A stretch of 64,000 nt of DNA from Rhizobiales bacterium UBA1912 (GCA_002337455.1 DDGC01000006.1:62001-126000), one strand, 5' to 3'; numbered from the stretch's first letter, positions 44,482 to 53,822 are shown. Numbers and translations are program-made. The notes: generated from the sequence alone by a model not told the origin.

Positions 44482-44484
44482 TGG

Positions 44485-44514
44485 AAAAAAGGGCGCCGCG
44501 CGGCGCCCTTTTTT
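44485..44514. terminator. bidirectional Rho-independent terminator
   Basis: Six A, GGGCGCCG, CG, CGGCGCCC, six T. An 8-bp GC-only stem between the convergent transporter and M42 peptidase genes, usable by both. Confidence 0.88.
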
Positions 44515-44532
44515 ATTGGATCAGGCTTTCGG

Positions 44533-45576
44533 TCATTTGCCCTTGAGGTAGGCGACGATAATGTCGAGGGCGGCCTGAAGGTCGGACTTCTCGATCATTT
44601 CGGCGATTGTGTGGATGTAGCGGGTGCCCACCACGATGCCGATAGCGCGGGCGCCGGCGGCGGCCTGTTGCGCGGCGGCGGCGTCCTGGCCGCCCGAGGC
44701 GAGGATGGAGCGCTGGACGGGGATATCTTCCTTTTCGGCCAGTGCTTCGATTTCGGTGAGCAGATCGAAATCGGCGATGAACGAGCCGTCCTTTATGGTG
44801 AGACCGACGCCCTTGCCCTGGGTGGTGACCAACTCGTTTTCAGGTACGCCCGGCGTGTCGCAGGACAGCGTTGTATCGATGCCAAGCCCGATATCGGGCA
44901 GGACGGAGAAGGCGGCGGTGCGGGCACCGCGCAGGCCCACTTCTTCCTGGGTTGTGAAGGCGACGTGGATTTCGCAATCATGGTCGGCGCCGCTCTCGGC
45001 AAGGGCGCGGATGGCTTCGATGCCAAGCCAGCAGGCGACGCGGTTGTCGAGCGCCTTTGAGACGATCTTGTTGCCCATTTCGACGAGCGGTTCGTCCATG
45101 ACGATGAAATCGCCGACTTTCACCTTGTCGCTGGTTTCAGCGCCGAACCCGATATCGACGAAGAATTCCTTGATGGCGGGAATCTTCTTGCGGTCCTCGG
45201 GAGATGAAATGTGCAGCGGACGTCCACCGGCGTTCATGACACCGGGATAGTCACCATTGGGGGTTACGACCTTGACGCGGCGCGCGAACAGGGTGCGTGG
45301 ATCAAAGCCCCCGACATTGTCGATGTGGATCCAGCCCTTTTCTGACACGTGGGTGACGAGGAACCCGATTTCGTCCATGTGGCAGAGCAGCATGATCTTG
45401 AGGGGCTTTTCGGCGCCGGTGCGCGAGCGGCGCACGGCAATCAGCGACCCCATGGAATCGGTGCGGACCTCGTCGAACAGGCCCTCGATTTCGGCTTCGA
45501 TCAGTTTTCGCACGCGGTGCTCGCGCCCCGGCACGCCGGGGGTTTCGCAAAGCTCGCGCAGAAGGTCGATATTCAT
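44533..45576 (-). CDS. M42 family metallopeptidase (glutamyl aminopeptidase/endoglucanase-like)
   Basis: A 347-residue cytoplasmic dinuclear aminopeptidase. LLCHMDEIG (H66, D68) gives the first metal ligand region, KALDNRVACW the bridging aspartate, TTQEEVGLRGA the catalytic and metal glutamates, and IDTTLSCDTPG a further ligand. The final YIHTIAEMI motif carries the last histidine. The family forms tetrahedral dodecamers that trim peptides. It lies 12 bp after the phytase-like esterase gene on the same strand. Confidence 0.93.
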   Translation of the reverse strand: MNIDLLRELCETPGVPGREHRVRKLIEAEIEGLFDEVRTDSMGSLIAVRRSRTGAEKPLKIMLLCHMDEIGFLVTHVSEKGWIHIDNVGGFDPRTLFARRVKVVTPNGDYPGVMNAGGRPLHISSPEDRKKIPAIKEFFVDIGFGAETSDKVKVGDFIVMDEPLVEMGNKIVSKALDNRVACWLGIEAIRALAESGADHDCEIHVAFTTQEEVGLRGARTAAFSVLPDIGLGIDTTLSCDTPGVPENELVTTQGKGVGLTIKDGSFIADFDLLTEIEALAEKEDIPVQRSILASGGQDAAAAQQAAAGARAIGIVVGTRYIHTIAEMIEKSDLQAALDIIVAYLKGK

Positions 45577-45588
45577 GAAAGAACTCCG

Positions 45589-46596
45589 TTAATCGGGTAG
45601 CGAGAAATCCAGCAGCAGGGTGCGCTGGAAGGCATTGAAATTGTCGTCGGAGACGATGGTGATGCGGGTTTGACCGTTGGGCAAGGTGCGCACGCCCAAT
45701 CCCTCAAAATTGTCCACGGCGCTGCCCGAACCCGAAAGGATGACCGCGCCATCCATTGTGGCGCCGGGGCGCACCTGATCGGCAGGGATCAGCCGGATCT
45801 GCATGGAAAAGGACAAGAGGGCCAGCCCGCGTTCGACGACGAGCAGATCGCCATTGGGCAGGAAGGCGCAGTCGGTGGGATTGACGCCGGGCGCGGTTTG
45901 CAACCCCAGATCGCCCCTGTCGGTATTGCCCAGAAGCGTTGCGGCCCATTGGCCGGACGCGCGCTGATGGGATTCGGCGATGACCAGGGTCGAACCGGCC
46001 ACTGGCGATGCGGGCGGGGCGATGCAAACAGCTTCGATGGATTCGTTGGTGCGCAGATCGGTTAGCCATTGGGGGACGGCGATTTCGCGCGCCGGGCCGA
46101 AAGGCCGGCCGCCGGAGAGGTCGAAATCGGCAATCCGGGAGAGGTTTTCAAAGCCGACGCGCATGGCTGCGGGCTGGCCGTTGCGGATGACCACCTCAAT
46201 GGCTTCGGAATCGGAGGAAAACTTGTTGGGGAGCGGGTTGCCCGAGGAATTGCGGATGATGTCGATCTGGGCGCCGGACAGGCCGGCTGGGGCGCCATCG
46301 GCAAGATCGAGAGTGCCCGAGAGGAAGTGTCCCTGATCGGTGACCATGACGAAGCGGGTGGCATCGATAAAGGCGAGCCCGGAAATGCCGCCGAAATCGG
46401 GGTGGGCGCTGGCGAGTTCCAGCCCGCCCTCGAAAATCAGGCCGCCGACCGGGCCGCCGATCCGGGCATTACGGAAGCTGGTGACTGGACGGGATGAGAC
46501 ATCGATCGCCTCGGCGTCAGGTGACTGGGCGGAAGCCGGAACCGCTCCCGGACCAAGCGTGACGGCAAGGATAGCGGCGCTGGCAAAAAGTCTCAG
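45589..46596 (-). CDS. esterase-like activity of phytase family protein (exported)
   Basis: About 335 residues. A signal peptide (LFASAAILAVTLGPGAVPASAQ) is followed by a beta-propeller-like body with FGGISGLAFID, SIEAVCIAPP and NFEGLGVR, typical of the phytase-like esterase family. No ATG, GTG or TTG is available ahead of the signal peptide: an in-frame TGA lies about 40 bases upstream, so CTG at 46596, with GGAGG five bases before it and overlapping the cobT TGA (CTGA), is the likely start. An internal ATG at 46347 would lose the signal and part of the fold. Function in periplasmic phosphoester metabolism is inferred. Confidence 0.75.
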   Translation of the reverse strand: MRLFASAAILAVTLGPGAVPASAQSPDAEAIDVSSRPVTSFRNARIGGPVGGLIFEGGLELASAHPDFGGISGLAFIDATRFVMVTDQGHFLSGTLDLADGAPAGLSGAQIDIIRNSSGNPLPNKFSSDSEAIEVVIRNGQPAAMRVGFENLSRIADFDLSGGRPFGPAREIAVPQWLTDLRTNESIEAVCIAPPASPVAGSTLVIAESHQRASGQWAATLLGNTDRGDLGLQTAPGVNPTDCAFLPNGDLLVVERGLALLSFSMQIRLIPADQVRPGATMDGAVILSGSGSAVDNFEGLGVRTLPNGQTRITIVSDDNFNAFQRTLLLDFSLPD

Positions 46597-48476
46597 CGCC
46601 GCCTCCGGGCTTCGCCGGGCAGTTCTTCATCGAACAGGGCGGCAAGATTGTCGGTCATGGCGCCTGCCAGCTCGTCCGCGTCGAGGATGGTGACGGCGCG
46701 GCGATAATAGCGGGTGACGTCGTGGCCGATGCCGATGGCGACGAGCTGGACCGGCGAGCGGGTTTCGATCTCCTCGATCACCGTGCGCAGATGGGCTTCG
46801 AGGTAATTGCCGGGATTGACCGACTGGGTAGAGTCATCGACCGGCGCGCCGTCGGAAATCACCATCAGGATGCGGCGGTTTTCCGGACGGTTGACGATGC
46901 GCTTGTGGGCCCATTGCAGGGCTTCGCCGTCGATGTTTTCTTTCAGCAGCCCCTCGCGCATCATCAGGCCAAGATTGCGCTTGGCGTGGCGCCAGGGTTC
47001 GTCGGCGCCCTTGTAGATGATGTGGCGGATGTCGTTGACGCGGCCGGGATTGGGCGGGCGTCCGGCATCGAGCCAGGCTTCGCGGGACTTGCCGCCCTTC
47101 CAGGCGCGGGTGGTAAAGCCGAGGATTTCGACCTTGACGCCGCAGCGCTCGAGCGTTCTGGCGAGAATATCGCCGCAGATCGCTGCGATGGTGATGGGAC
47201 GGCCGCGCATGGAGCCGGAATTGTCGATCAGGAGGGTCACGCAAGTGTCGCGGAATTCAGTTTCGCGCTCGGCCTTGAACGAGAGGGCCTGGAGGGGATC
47301 GGTGACGACGCGGGTGAGACGCGCGGTATCGAGCACGCCTTCTTCGAGGTCGAAATCCCAGCCACGGTTCTGCTGCGCCATCAGGCGGCGTTGCAGCTTG
47401 TTGGCAAGCCGCGCAACCGCGCCGGCCAAGTGCTCGAGCTGCTTGTCGAGAAGACCGCGAAGCTGGTCGAGCTCTTCGGGCGGACACAGATCGGCGGCCG
47501 AGATGATCTCGTCGAACTTGTCGGTGAAGATCTTGTAGGTCGGCTGGTTGGACAGGCGCTGGTCGCCTTCGCCCTGCGGGGGCGGGGCGGGGGCATCCTC
47601 GCCGGCTTCGGCCTGAGCATCCTCGTCGGTGTCGGCGCTATCGGCTTCCATGCCTTCGACGTCGCCGGTTTCCTCGTGTTCGCCGGGCGCCTCGTCGGTG
47701 CCGTCCATATCCTGGTTGTCGGCGTCGCCGTCCTGCTCTTCCTCCTCGCCATTCATGGCCTGATTGTTCTGGGCGTCCTGATCGGAGCCTTCGGAATCGT
47801 CCTGATCGAATTGCTCGAGATCGGCTTCGGCCAGAAGGTCGAGGTCGCGCAGGATGGAGCGCGTCTTGCGCGAAAATTCGGTCTGGTTATCGAGGAGGCT
47901 GGCCAGATCGTCGAGCGAGGTGCCGATGCGGCCCTCGAGCTTTTCGCGCCAGAGATCGACAATGGGGGTGCCCGAAGGCGGGATGGGGATGCCGGCGACC
48001 TTTTCGCGCATCATGAGCCCGAGCGCTTCGGCCAGCGGGGCATCGGCAATGTCGGTGACGTTGGCGTAATTGGCGCGGAACAGCCGGTCTTCGATCATTT
48101 CGGCGATGTTGCCGCTCATGCCCGCCATGCGCGCGCAGCCCAGCGATTCGACGCGCGCCTGTTCGAGCGCATCGAAGGCGGCCTTGGCGTCGGGGTCCTT
48201 GGGGGCAAGGCGGCGATGGGTATTGGCGTCATGGCTGGCCATGCGCATGGCCATGGCATCGCCCTGACCGCGGGCGATGGCGATGTCGCGAGTGGTCGGC
48301 AGGCGGGGCAGGGCGGCGAGGCGCGCCTTGTCGGCGGTCAGGATGGGCCGGTCGGCGGTAAAGCTGACCTCAAGATCGTGCTTGCCCGCGACAGTGCGCA
48401 GGGCTGCGCCGACCGCTGCCTTGAACGGGCCGGTGGGATCGGGCTTGTTGGCTTTGATGCGCGGGGGCTGGGCCAT
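46593..48476 (-). CDS. cobT: cobaltochelatase subunit CobT
   Basis: One of two AAA+-associated subunits of the ATP-dependent cobaltochelatase that inserts Co2+ into hydrogenobyrinic acid diamide in aerobic cobalamin synthesis. The 627-residue protein has an N-terminal CobT domain, a long acidic region (about residues 215-315, rich in D, E, Q and G) and a C-terminal von Willebrand A domain with the MIDAS motif DNSGSMRG near residue 418. It follows cobS after about 100 bp containing a repeat. CobN is not in the window. Confidence 0.96.
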   Translation of the reverse strand: MAQPPRIKANKPDPTGPFKAAVGAALRTVAGKHDLEVSFTADRPILTADKARLAALPRLPTTRDIAIARGQGDAMAMRMASHDANTHRRLAPKDPDAKAAFDALEQARVESLGCARMAGMSGNIAEMIEDRLFRANYANVTDIADAPLAEALGLMMREKVAGIPIPPSGTPIVDLWREKLEGRIGTSLDDLASLLDNQTEFSRKTRSILRDLDLLAEADLEQFDQDDSEGSDQDAQNNQAMNGEEEEQDGDADNQDMDGTDEAPGEHEETGDVEGMEADSADTDEDAQAEAGEDAPAPPPQGEGDQRLSNQPTYKIFTDKFDEIISAADLCPPEELDQLRGLLDKQLEHLAGAVARLANKLQRRLMAQQNRGWDFDLEEGVLDTARLTRVVTDPLQALSFKAERETEFRDTCVTLLIDNSGSMRGRPITIAAICGDILARTLERCGVKVEILGFTTRAWKGGKSREAWLDAGRPPNPGRVNDIRHIIYKGADEPWRHAKRNLGLMMREGLLKENIDGEALQWAHKRIVNRPENRRILMVISDGAPVDDSTQSVNPGNYLEAHLRTVIEEIETRSPVQLVAIGIGHDVTRYYRRAVTILDADELAGAMTDNLAALFDEELPGEARRRR

Positions 48477-48511
48477 GTTGCTCTTCGTCTGATGTCACGC
48501 CGGGGAGGAAG

Positions 48512-48565
48512 GCCCCCTCACCCGGCCCGTTGGGCCGACCTCTCCCCCAAGGGAGAGGTGAGCTG
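48512..48565. repeat. dispersed CCCCTCACCC...GGGAGAGGTGAG element
   Basis: Between cobS and cobT. CCCTCACCCGGCCC-GTT-GGGCCGACC, CTCTCCC-CCAA-GGGAGAG and the distal GGTGAGCTGGGGC pair with one another (GGCCCCCTCACC with GGTGAGCTGGGGCC, imperfect). This is a well-known type of dispersed intergenic palindrome in alphaproteobacteria; one copy here. Confidence 0.6.
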
Positions 48566-48578
48566 GGGCCTTGCGGCC

Positions 48579-49559
48579 TTACGCCGAGATCGCCAGATTG
48601 GCTGCCGATTCAGGCAGGTCGACTCCGAACACGCGCTGGTAGAACTCGGCGACCACGGGGCGCTCGAGTTCGTCGCACTTGTTCAAAAAGGTCAGCCGGA
48701 AGGCAAAGCCGATGTCGCCGAAGATTTCGGCGTTTTCGGCCCAGGTGATCACGGCGCGGGGGCTCATCACCGTCGAGAGGTCGCCATTGATGAAGGCCGA
48801 GCGCGTCAGATCGGCAACGCGGACCATGTTGGAGACCAGTTTGCGGCCCTCATCGTCCTTGTCGTAGCTCTTGGCCTTGGCCAGAACGATGCCGACTTCC
48901 TTTTCGTGCGCCAGATAGTTCAGCGTCACGACGATCGACCAGCGGTCCATCTGGCCCTGGTTGATCTGCTGGGTGCCGTGATAGAGGCCCGAGGTGTCGC
49001 CGAGACCGATGGTGTTGGTCGTCGAAAACAGCCGGAAGGCGGGGTGCGGGCGGATGACGCGGTTCTGGTCGAGCAGGGTCAGACGGCCGGCCACTTCGAG
49101 CACGCGCTGGATCACAAACATCACGTCGGGGCGTCCGGCGTCGTATTCGTCGAACACCAGAGCGATGTTGTTCTGGACGGCCCAGGGCAGGATGCCGTCG
49201 CGGAATTCAGTGACCTGCTTGCCGTCACGCAGGACGATGGCGTCCTTGCCGACAAGATCGATGCGCGAAACGTGGCTGTCGAGGTTGACGCGGACCAGCG
49301 GCCAGTTGAGACGCGCTGCGACCTGCTCGATATGGGTCGATTTGCCCGTGCCGTGATAGCCCTGAACCATGACGCGGCGGTTGAAGGCGAAACCGGCGAG
49401 AATGGCAAGGGTGGTGTTGCGATCGAACAGGTAGTCCGGGTCGATCTCGGGCACGTGGTCGGTGCGGTCTTTATAGCCCTTGACCACCATGTCGCTGTCG
49501 ATCCCGAACAGATCGCGCACTGAATACTCGGTGTCGGGCAGGTTGGAAAACTCAGTCAT
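48579..49559 (-). CDS. cobS: cobaltochelatase subunit CobS
   Basis: The AAA+ ATPase subunit of cobaltochelatase. The 326-residue protein has Walker A GYHGTGKST (67-75), FDEYDAGRPDVMFV as Walker B and sensor FSTTNTIGLGDTSG. The N-terminus (SNLPDTEYSVRDLFGID) is typical of CobS. It is upstream of cobT and downstream of the J-domain gene on the same strand, a conserved order in Rhizobiales. Confidence 0.96.
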   Translation of the reverse strand: MTEFSNLPDTEYSVRDLFGIDSDMVVKGYKDRTDHVPEIDPDYLFDRNTTLAILAGFAFNRRVMVQGYHGTGKSTHIEQVAARLNWPLVRVNLDSHVSRIDLVGKDAIVLRDGKQVTEFRDGILPWAVQNNIALVFDEYDAGRPDVMFVIQRVLEVAGRLTLLDQNRVIRPHPAFRLFSTTNTIGLGDTSGLYHGTQQINQGQMDRWSIVVTLNYLAHEKEVGIVLAKAKSYDKDDEGRKLVSNMVRVADLTRSAFINGDLSTVMSPRAVITWAENAEIFGDIGFAFRLTFLNKCDELERPVVAEFYQRVFGVDLPESAANLAISA

Positions 49560-49752
49560 AATTTGCCTCGTCTCGGGCGCACCGGATCGATGTTTTTCCG
49601 GTGCGAAGGCGCGTTCGGTTCGCGTCTTTTAAGGAAAAATTCGGAGCGCTTATAGCAACACAACTGCCATAAACCTAGAGCGCGGGATGCCGCAAGCGTC
49701 CGGGGTCACTTTAGCGCGCGTTTTCGCACTGCAGAAAAGGCGGGCCGGGTGG

Positions 49753-50412
49753 TCAGACAAAGCCACGCTGCTTGAGGTGGTTGTAGGCCGATATGATGTT
49801 GCGCAGCCGGTCTTCGGACCCCTTGTCGCCGCCATTGGCGTCGGGGTGGTGGAGTTTGACCAAAGCCTTATAGGCCGATTTGATGTCACCAGAGGGCTTG
49901 CGGCCTTCGAGGCCGAGCACTTCGAAGGCGGCGCGGTCCTGGCCGGTGAGCGTGATGGCGCGCTCGGCCGTCTCTCCCTTGGCGCCGGCGTCCTGACGGG
50001 CCCTTGAGCGCAGGCGGGCGAAGACGCCATTGACGTCGCGGAACTGACTGCCGGTGTAGTCGCGCGCCTTGTATTTTTTCGGCTGCGGTTCGGTTTTGCC
50101 GAAGCGGTTGGAGCCGTAGGCCCAGGTTTCGCGGCTGCCCGGCGCGTTCATCTTGGTGGCGTGGTCGGCGATTTCCTCGTCGTCCATGCCGGAGAAGTAA
50201 TTGTAGGCCTTGTTGTAGTGGCGCACATGCTCGAGGCAGAAATTGTGGAACTGCCCTTCCGAGCGGGCGCCCTTGGGCGCCTTGTGCATGCCGGGATTTT
50301 CGCACCCTTCCCAATCGCAGCCCGGATGCGCGGCCACCTGCTCCTCGACCTGGGAGCGGCGGGGCTTGATGCGGACGGAATCAAAGATTTTGGACTTGGA
50401 GCTGGTCGACAT
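49753..50412 (-). CDS. J-domain protein (DnaJ-like) adjacent to cobS
   Basis: A 219-residue protein. Its C-terminal ~65 residues form a J domain: AFEVLGL, AYKALVKLHHPDANGG carries the essential HPD near residue 195, and RNIISAYNHLKQRG closes it. The N-terminal ~130 residues contain cysteines (CDWEGCENPGMHKAPKGA, FHNFCLEHVRHYNKAYNYF) that could bind zinc and are specific to this alphaproteobacterial family. Expected to recruit DnaK to a client; the neighbourhood suggests, but does not prove, a chelatase link. Start MSTSSKS at 50412 was chosen. Confidence 0.9.
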   Translation of the reverse strand: MSTSSKSKIFDSVRIKPRRSQVEEQVAAHPGCDWEGCENPGMHKAPKGARSEGQFHNFCLEHVRHYNKAYNYFSGMDDEEIADHATKMNAPGSRETWAYGSNRFGKTEPQPKKYKARDYTGSQFRDVNGVFARLRSRARQDAGAKGETAERAITLTGQDRAAFEVLGLEGRKPSGDIKSAYKALVKLHHPDANGGDKGSEDRLRNIISAYNHLKQRGFV

Positions 50413-50454
50413 GGGATCGGGTTGGGACCTTTGTTTGGGGCCGGTATTTTCCTC

Positions 50455-50502
50455 GTGAGACCGAACCGGAAAAGTCTGCAACTTTTCCTGATCTCACTCT
50501 GG
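50455..50502. repeat. Rhizobiales-type palindromic intergenic repeat, copy 5 (half unit)
   Basis: GTGAGA (50455) and TCTCAC mark the ends; the inner stem is GGAAAAGT-CTGCA-ACTTTTCC. Lies between the J-domain and BolA genes, on the side of the divergent promoters. Confidence 0.7.
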
Positions 50503-50589
50503 CGAAATGAAAGCCCGTTATCATATACCGTTTGTGACCCGGTTACCCGGTTCAATTTGTTCTATTTTCAATAACAGGCGTGTTGACAC

Positions 50590-50853
50590 ATGAGCGTTCG
50601 CGATGAAATCGAAGCCAAACTCACCGAAACCTTCGCGCCGAGTGCCATCGAGGTGATCGACGATTCAGAGCGCCATCATGGTCACGCAGGATGGCGGGAA
50701 GGGGGCAATACCCATTTCCGCATCGTTATTGCCAGCGAAAAGCTCGACGGGTTGAGCCGGGTCGAGCAGCACCGGGCCATCAACGGCGCGCTTGCCGATC
50801 AGTTCGATGCAGGGCTGCACGCGCTGGCCATCAAGGTCACGCCTTCGCGCTGA
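50590..50853 (+). CDS. bolA: BolA family protein
   Basis: An 87-residue member of the BolA/IbaG family with HVDDSERHHGHAG-type motif DSERHHGHAG and THFRIVI, HRAINGAL near the C-terminus. BolA proteins bind [2Fe-2S] monothiol glutaredoxins and act in iron-sulfur trafficking. Divergent from the J-domain gene. Its 3' end overlaps the convergent CorC-like gene by 17 bp. Confidence 0.95.
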   Translation: MSVRDEIEAKLTETFAPSAIEVIDDSERHHGHAGWREGGNTHFRIVIASEKLDGLSRVEQHRAINGALADQFDAGLHALAIKVTPSR

Positions 50854-52114
50854 CCACCGCTTCCACCGGTGACACGCGCAGCTGGGTGACCCTGTTGTGC
50901 TGGCGGCGCAGCACCTTGAAGCGCAGATTGTGGAAAGTGAATTGCTGGCCCGGATCGGGGATCAGCTTGGCTTCGTGAATGACGAGCCCGGCAACGGTTG
51001 TGGCTTCCTCGTCGGGCAGGTTCCAGTCCAGGGCCCGATTGAGGTCGCGGATGGGGAGCTGGCCGTCGATGATATAGGAGCCGTCGGCCTGCTTGCGCAC
51101 GCCATCGATCACCGCGTCATGCTCGTCGGCGATTTCGCCGACGATTTCCTCGAGAATGTCCTCAAGGGTGATCAGCCCCTGCACCTCGCCATATTCATCG
51201 ACAACCAGCGCGAAATGCAGCTTGCGTTTCAGGAACGCGTTGAGCTGGGCCTGGGCGGAGGTGGTGTCGGGGACGAACCAGGGCTTGAAGGCGATCCTTG
51301 CCGGGTTGACCTTCGTGAAATCGCCGTCCGCCTTCTGGATGGCGCGCAAAAGGTCCTTGGCGTGGACGACGCCGACGATATTGTCCTGCTTGTCCTTGTA
51401 AAGCGGCACGCGGGTGAACGGGCTGTCGAGGATGGCGCCGATCAGTTCGTCTGCCGGCATATCGGCATCGAGCGCCAGCATGCGGGTGCGGTGCACCATG
51501 ACGTCGGACACTTCGAGCTCGCGGAGGTCGAGGATGCCGCCCAGCATGTCGCGGTCGCCCTTGACCACTTCGCCCTCGTGATGGAGGAAATCCACAGCGC
51601 CGCGCAATTCCTCATGGCCGGAAATTTCGCTGGCCTTGTCGGGGTCCAGCCCGAACCGGCGCAGGATGAAATTGACGAGAGCCTGAACAGTCAGCGTCAC
51701 CGGCGAAAACACCAGAACGATGACCCGGATGATCGGGGCCACAAAGAGCGCGAACCCGTCGGGGCGGATCAGCGCTATGGTCTTGGGCAGCACTTCGGAA
51801 AACACGACGACGGCTGCCGTCATAGCGAGGGTTGCGTAGGCGATGCCCGCCTCACCGAAAATCTGGATCAGAACCGAAGCGGCAAGGGTCGAAGCCAGGA
51901 TGTTGACGACGTTGTTGCCGAGGAGAATTGCACCGATCAGGCGCTCTTTCTCGGCGGTCAGCTTTTCGACCAGCGAGGCGCGCTTGTTGCCCGACTTGGC
52001 GAGCTGATACATGCGGGCCCGCGACGCGGCGGTCAGCGCGGTTTCCGAGCCGGAAAAGAAAAAGCTCATGGCCAGCAGCGCAATGATGGCAAACAGAGAC
52101 AGCCACAACGACAT
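50837..52114 (-). CDS. HlyC/CorC (CNNM) family transporter-like protein
   Basis: A 425-residue protein. Residues ~1-190 are the membrane DUF21 domain with four helices (MSLWLSLFAIIALLAMSFFFSGSETAL at the start, given as FFSGSETALTAASR), then two CBS domains (about 200-330, VMVHRTRMLALDADM and ILEEIVGEIADEHDA), then the CorC_HlyC domain (about 345-420). Family members are implicated in Mg2+/Co2+ efflux or homeostasis. The start overlaps the aroB stop by one base; aroK, aroB and this gene form one run. Confidence 0.92.
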   Translation of the reverse strand: MSLWLSLFAIIALLAMSFFFSGSETALTAASRARMYQLAKSGNKRASLVEKLTAEKERLIGAILLGNNVVNILASTLAASVLIQIFGEAGIAYATLAMTAAVVVFSEVLPKTIALIRPDGFALFVAPIIRVIVLVFSPVTLTVQALVNFILRRFGLDPDKASEISGHEELRGAVDFLHHEGEVVKGDRDMLGGILDLRELEVSDVMVHRTRMLALDADMPADELIGAILDSPFTRVPLYKDKQDNIVGVVHAKDLLRAIQKADGDFTKVNPARIAFKPWFVPDTTSAQAQLNAFLKRKLHFALVVDEYGEVQGLITLEDILEEIVGEIADEHDAVIDGVRKQADGSYIIDGQLPIRDLNRALDWNLPDEEATTVAGLVIHEAKLIPDPGQQFTFHNLRFKVLRRQHNRVTQLRVSPVEAVVSAKA

Positions 52115-53232
52115 CAGCGTATGTCCTCAAGGAAGGTTGCGACCGCTTCGGGGTCGATTTTTTTCTCGATGAAGGCCTTGCCGATACCGCGCGTCAGAAT
52201 GAACGTCAGTTGCCCGCGCGAGACTTTCTTGTCCTGTGCGATGGCGTCCATGAGCATTTGCGTTGGCGGCAGGTCTCCGGGGATATCGGCCAATGTAGTG
52301 GGCAGGCCGGCATTTTTCAAATGCGCTTCGACGCGGCCCGCATCCTGGGAGGGCGCAAGGTCCAGCTTTGCCGAAAATCTGTGGGCCAGCACCATGCCGA
52401 TGGCGACCCCTTCGCCGTGCAGCAGGCGGTCTGAGTAGCCCGTGGCCTTTTCGAGCGCGTGGCCGAAGGTGTGGCCGAGATTGAGGAGGGCGCGGTTGCC
52501 CGCTTCCTTTTCGTCGGCGACGACGACGCGAGCCTTGGCGGCGCAGGCACGGGCAATGGCCTCGCCGCGGGCCGGGCCGCCCGCCTCGATTTCGGGATAG
52601 TTGGCTTCAAGCCAGAAAAACAGGTCCTCGTCGTCGATCAACCCGTATTTGGCCAATTCGGCATAACCAGCGGCGAACTGGCGGGGCGGCAGTGTTTCGA
52701 GCGCTTTGAGATCGGCCAGCACAAGGCGGGGTTGGTGGAAGGCACCGACGAGATTTTTGCCATGGACCGAATTGATGCCGGTCTTGCCGCCGACCGAGGA
52801 ATCCACCTGGGCCAGAAGCGAGGTGGGTATCTGGACGAAATCCATGCCACGCCGGGCGATCGAAGCAGCAAAGCCAGCCAGATCGCCGATCACGCCGCCG
52901 CCGAGCGCTATGAGAATGTCGTTGCGTTCGAGCCGGGCGGCAATGATCTGATCGACGACGCTCTGGAGGTGCGACCAGGATTTGGTGGCTTCGCCGGCCG
53001 GGAGGATGATTTCGGTGTGGCCCAAACCTGCGGCGTCGAGGGATGCTGTGAGGCGGGGCAGCTGGGCCTTTGCAACGTTCTCGTCGGTCACGATGCCGTA
53101 GCGCGCGCCGGGAAACATCTGAGCCAGCCGCGCACCGGCGCTTTCGATGGCGTCGAGGGCAATAACGATGTCATAGGCCCGCTCGCCCAGCGGCACGTGG
53201 ACGGTGTGAAGGGGCGTGTGGTTTTCGGTCAT
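52114..53232 (-). CDS. aroB: 3-dehydroquinate synthase
   Basis: Second step of the shikimate pathway (DAHP to dehydroquinate), NAD- and Zn-dependent. The 372-residue protein has ALGGGVIGDLAGFAAS (NAD loop), SLLAQVDSSVGGKTGIN and GHTFGHALE with zinc-ligand histidines. aroK precedes it with a 4-bp overlap. The order aroK-aroB-CorC with xerD divergent is common in Rhizobiales. Confidence 0.97.
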   Translation of the reverse strand: MTENHTPLHTVHVPLGERAYDIVIALDAIESAGARLAQMFPGARYGIVTDENVAKAQLPRLTASLDAAGLGHTEIILPAGEATKSWSHLQSVVDQIIAARLERNDILIALGGGVIGDLAGFAASIARRGMDFVQIPTSLLAQVDSSVGGKTGINSVHGKNLVGAFHQPRLVLADLKALETLPPRQFAAGYAELAKYGLIDDEDLFFWLEANYPEIEAGGPARGEAIARACAAKARVVVADEKEAGNRALLNLGHTFGHALEKATGYSDRLLHGEGVAIGMVLAHRFSAKLDLAPSQDAGRVEAHLKNAGLPTTLADIPGDLPPTQMLMDAIAQDKKVSRGQLTFILTRGIGKAFIEKKIDPEAVATFLEDIR

Positions 53233-53822
53233 TGGGCCTTCGGAATGTCGAAATGGCTTGAAATGGCAGCGAGAATGTCATTGACGACGACGTCATGGGG
53301 CACGTCGCGCGAGGCCACGGTGAGGTCGGCCAACGCATAGATCGGGTAGCGGATGTCGATCAGCCCTTGCAGCGTGCCGCGCGGATCGGGCGTCTGGAGC
53401 AGGGGGCGGCCGGGGCGCTTGGAGACGCGGGCGAACAGCAGGTCGAAATCGGCCTTGATCCAGATCGAAACGGCATGGGCCTTGATGGCTTCGCGCGTTT
53501 CGGGATTGACGAAAGCGCCGCCGCCCGTGGCGATGACGCCCTGATGCTCGCGCAACAGACGCGAGATGACGCGGGCCTCGCCGGCCCTGAATTCGGGCTC
53601 GCCATGCGCGGCAAAGATGTCGGGGACCGACATGCCTGCGGCGGTTTCGATTTCGGCATCGGAATCGGTGAAGGGCAGGCCCAGCCGGTTGGCAAGGCGC
53701 CGCCCGACAGTGGTCTTGCCCGCGCCCATCATGCCCACGAGCACGATCGGCCGTCCGGCCAGTGCTTCGAGCACCTGGCTTTCGGCTTTCGGCCTGGCAA
53801 TGCCTGTCGCGTTATGCCCCAT
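53229..53822 (-). CDS. aroK: shikimate kinase
   Basis: Phosphorylates shikimate at the 3-position. The 197-residue protein has an N-terminal extension of about 25 residues, Walker A GMMGAGKTT (30-38), DSDAEIE with substrate-binding aspartate, FRAGEARV with the conserved arginine, and GGGAF. R-x-x-L-L in GRPLLQT provides the LID. Its stop overlaps the aroB start (ATGA). Confidence 0.95.
   Translation of the reverse strand: MGHNATGIARPKAESQVLEALAGRPIVLVGMMGAGKTTVGRRLANRLGLPFTDSDAEIETAAGMSVPDIFAAHGEPEFRAGEARVISRLLREHQGVIATGGGAFVNPETREAIKAHAVSIWIKADFDLLFARVSKRPGRPLLQTPDPRGTLQGLIDIRYPIYALADLTVASRDVPHDVVVNDILAAISSHFDIPKAQ

Noticed and set aside
46722..49523. 933-residue open frame on the plus strand
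   Set aside because: It lies antisense to cobT and cobS, which have full family motifs; long antisense frames are common in high-GC coding DNA and this one has no recognisable domain.
50550..50562. possible SOS box GTTCAATTTGTTC before bolA
   Set aside because: The GTTC repeats are 5 bp apart rather than 7, so it does not fit the LexA site.
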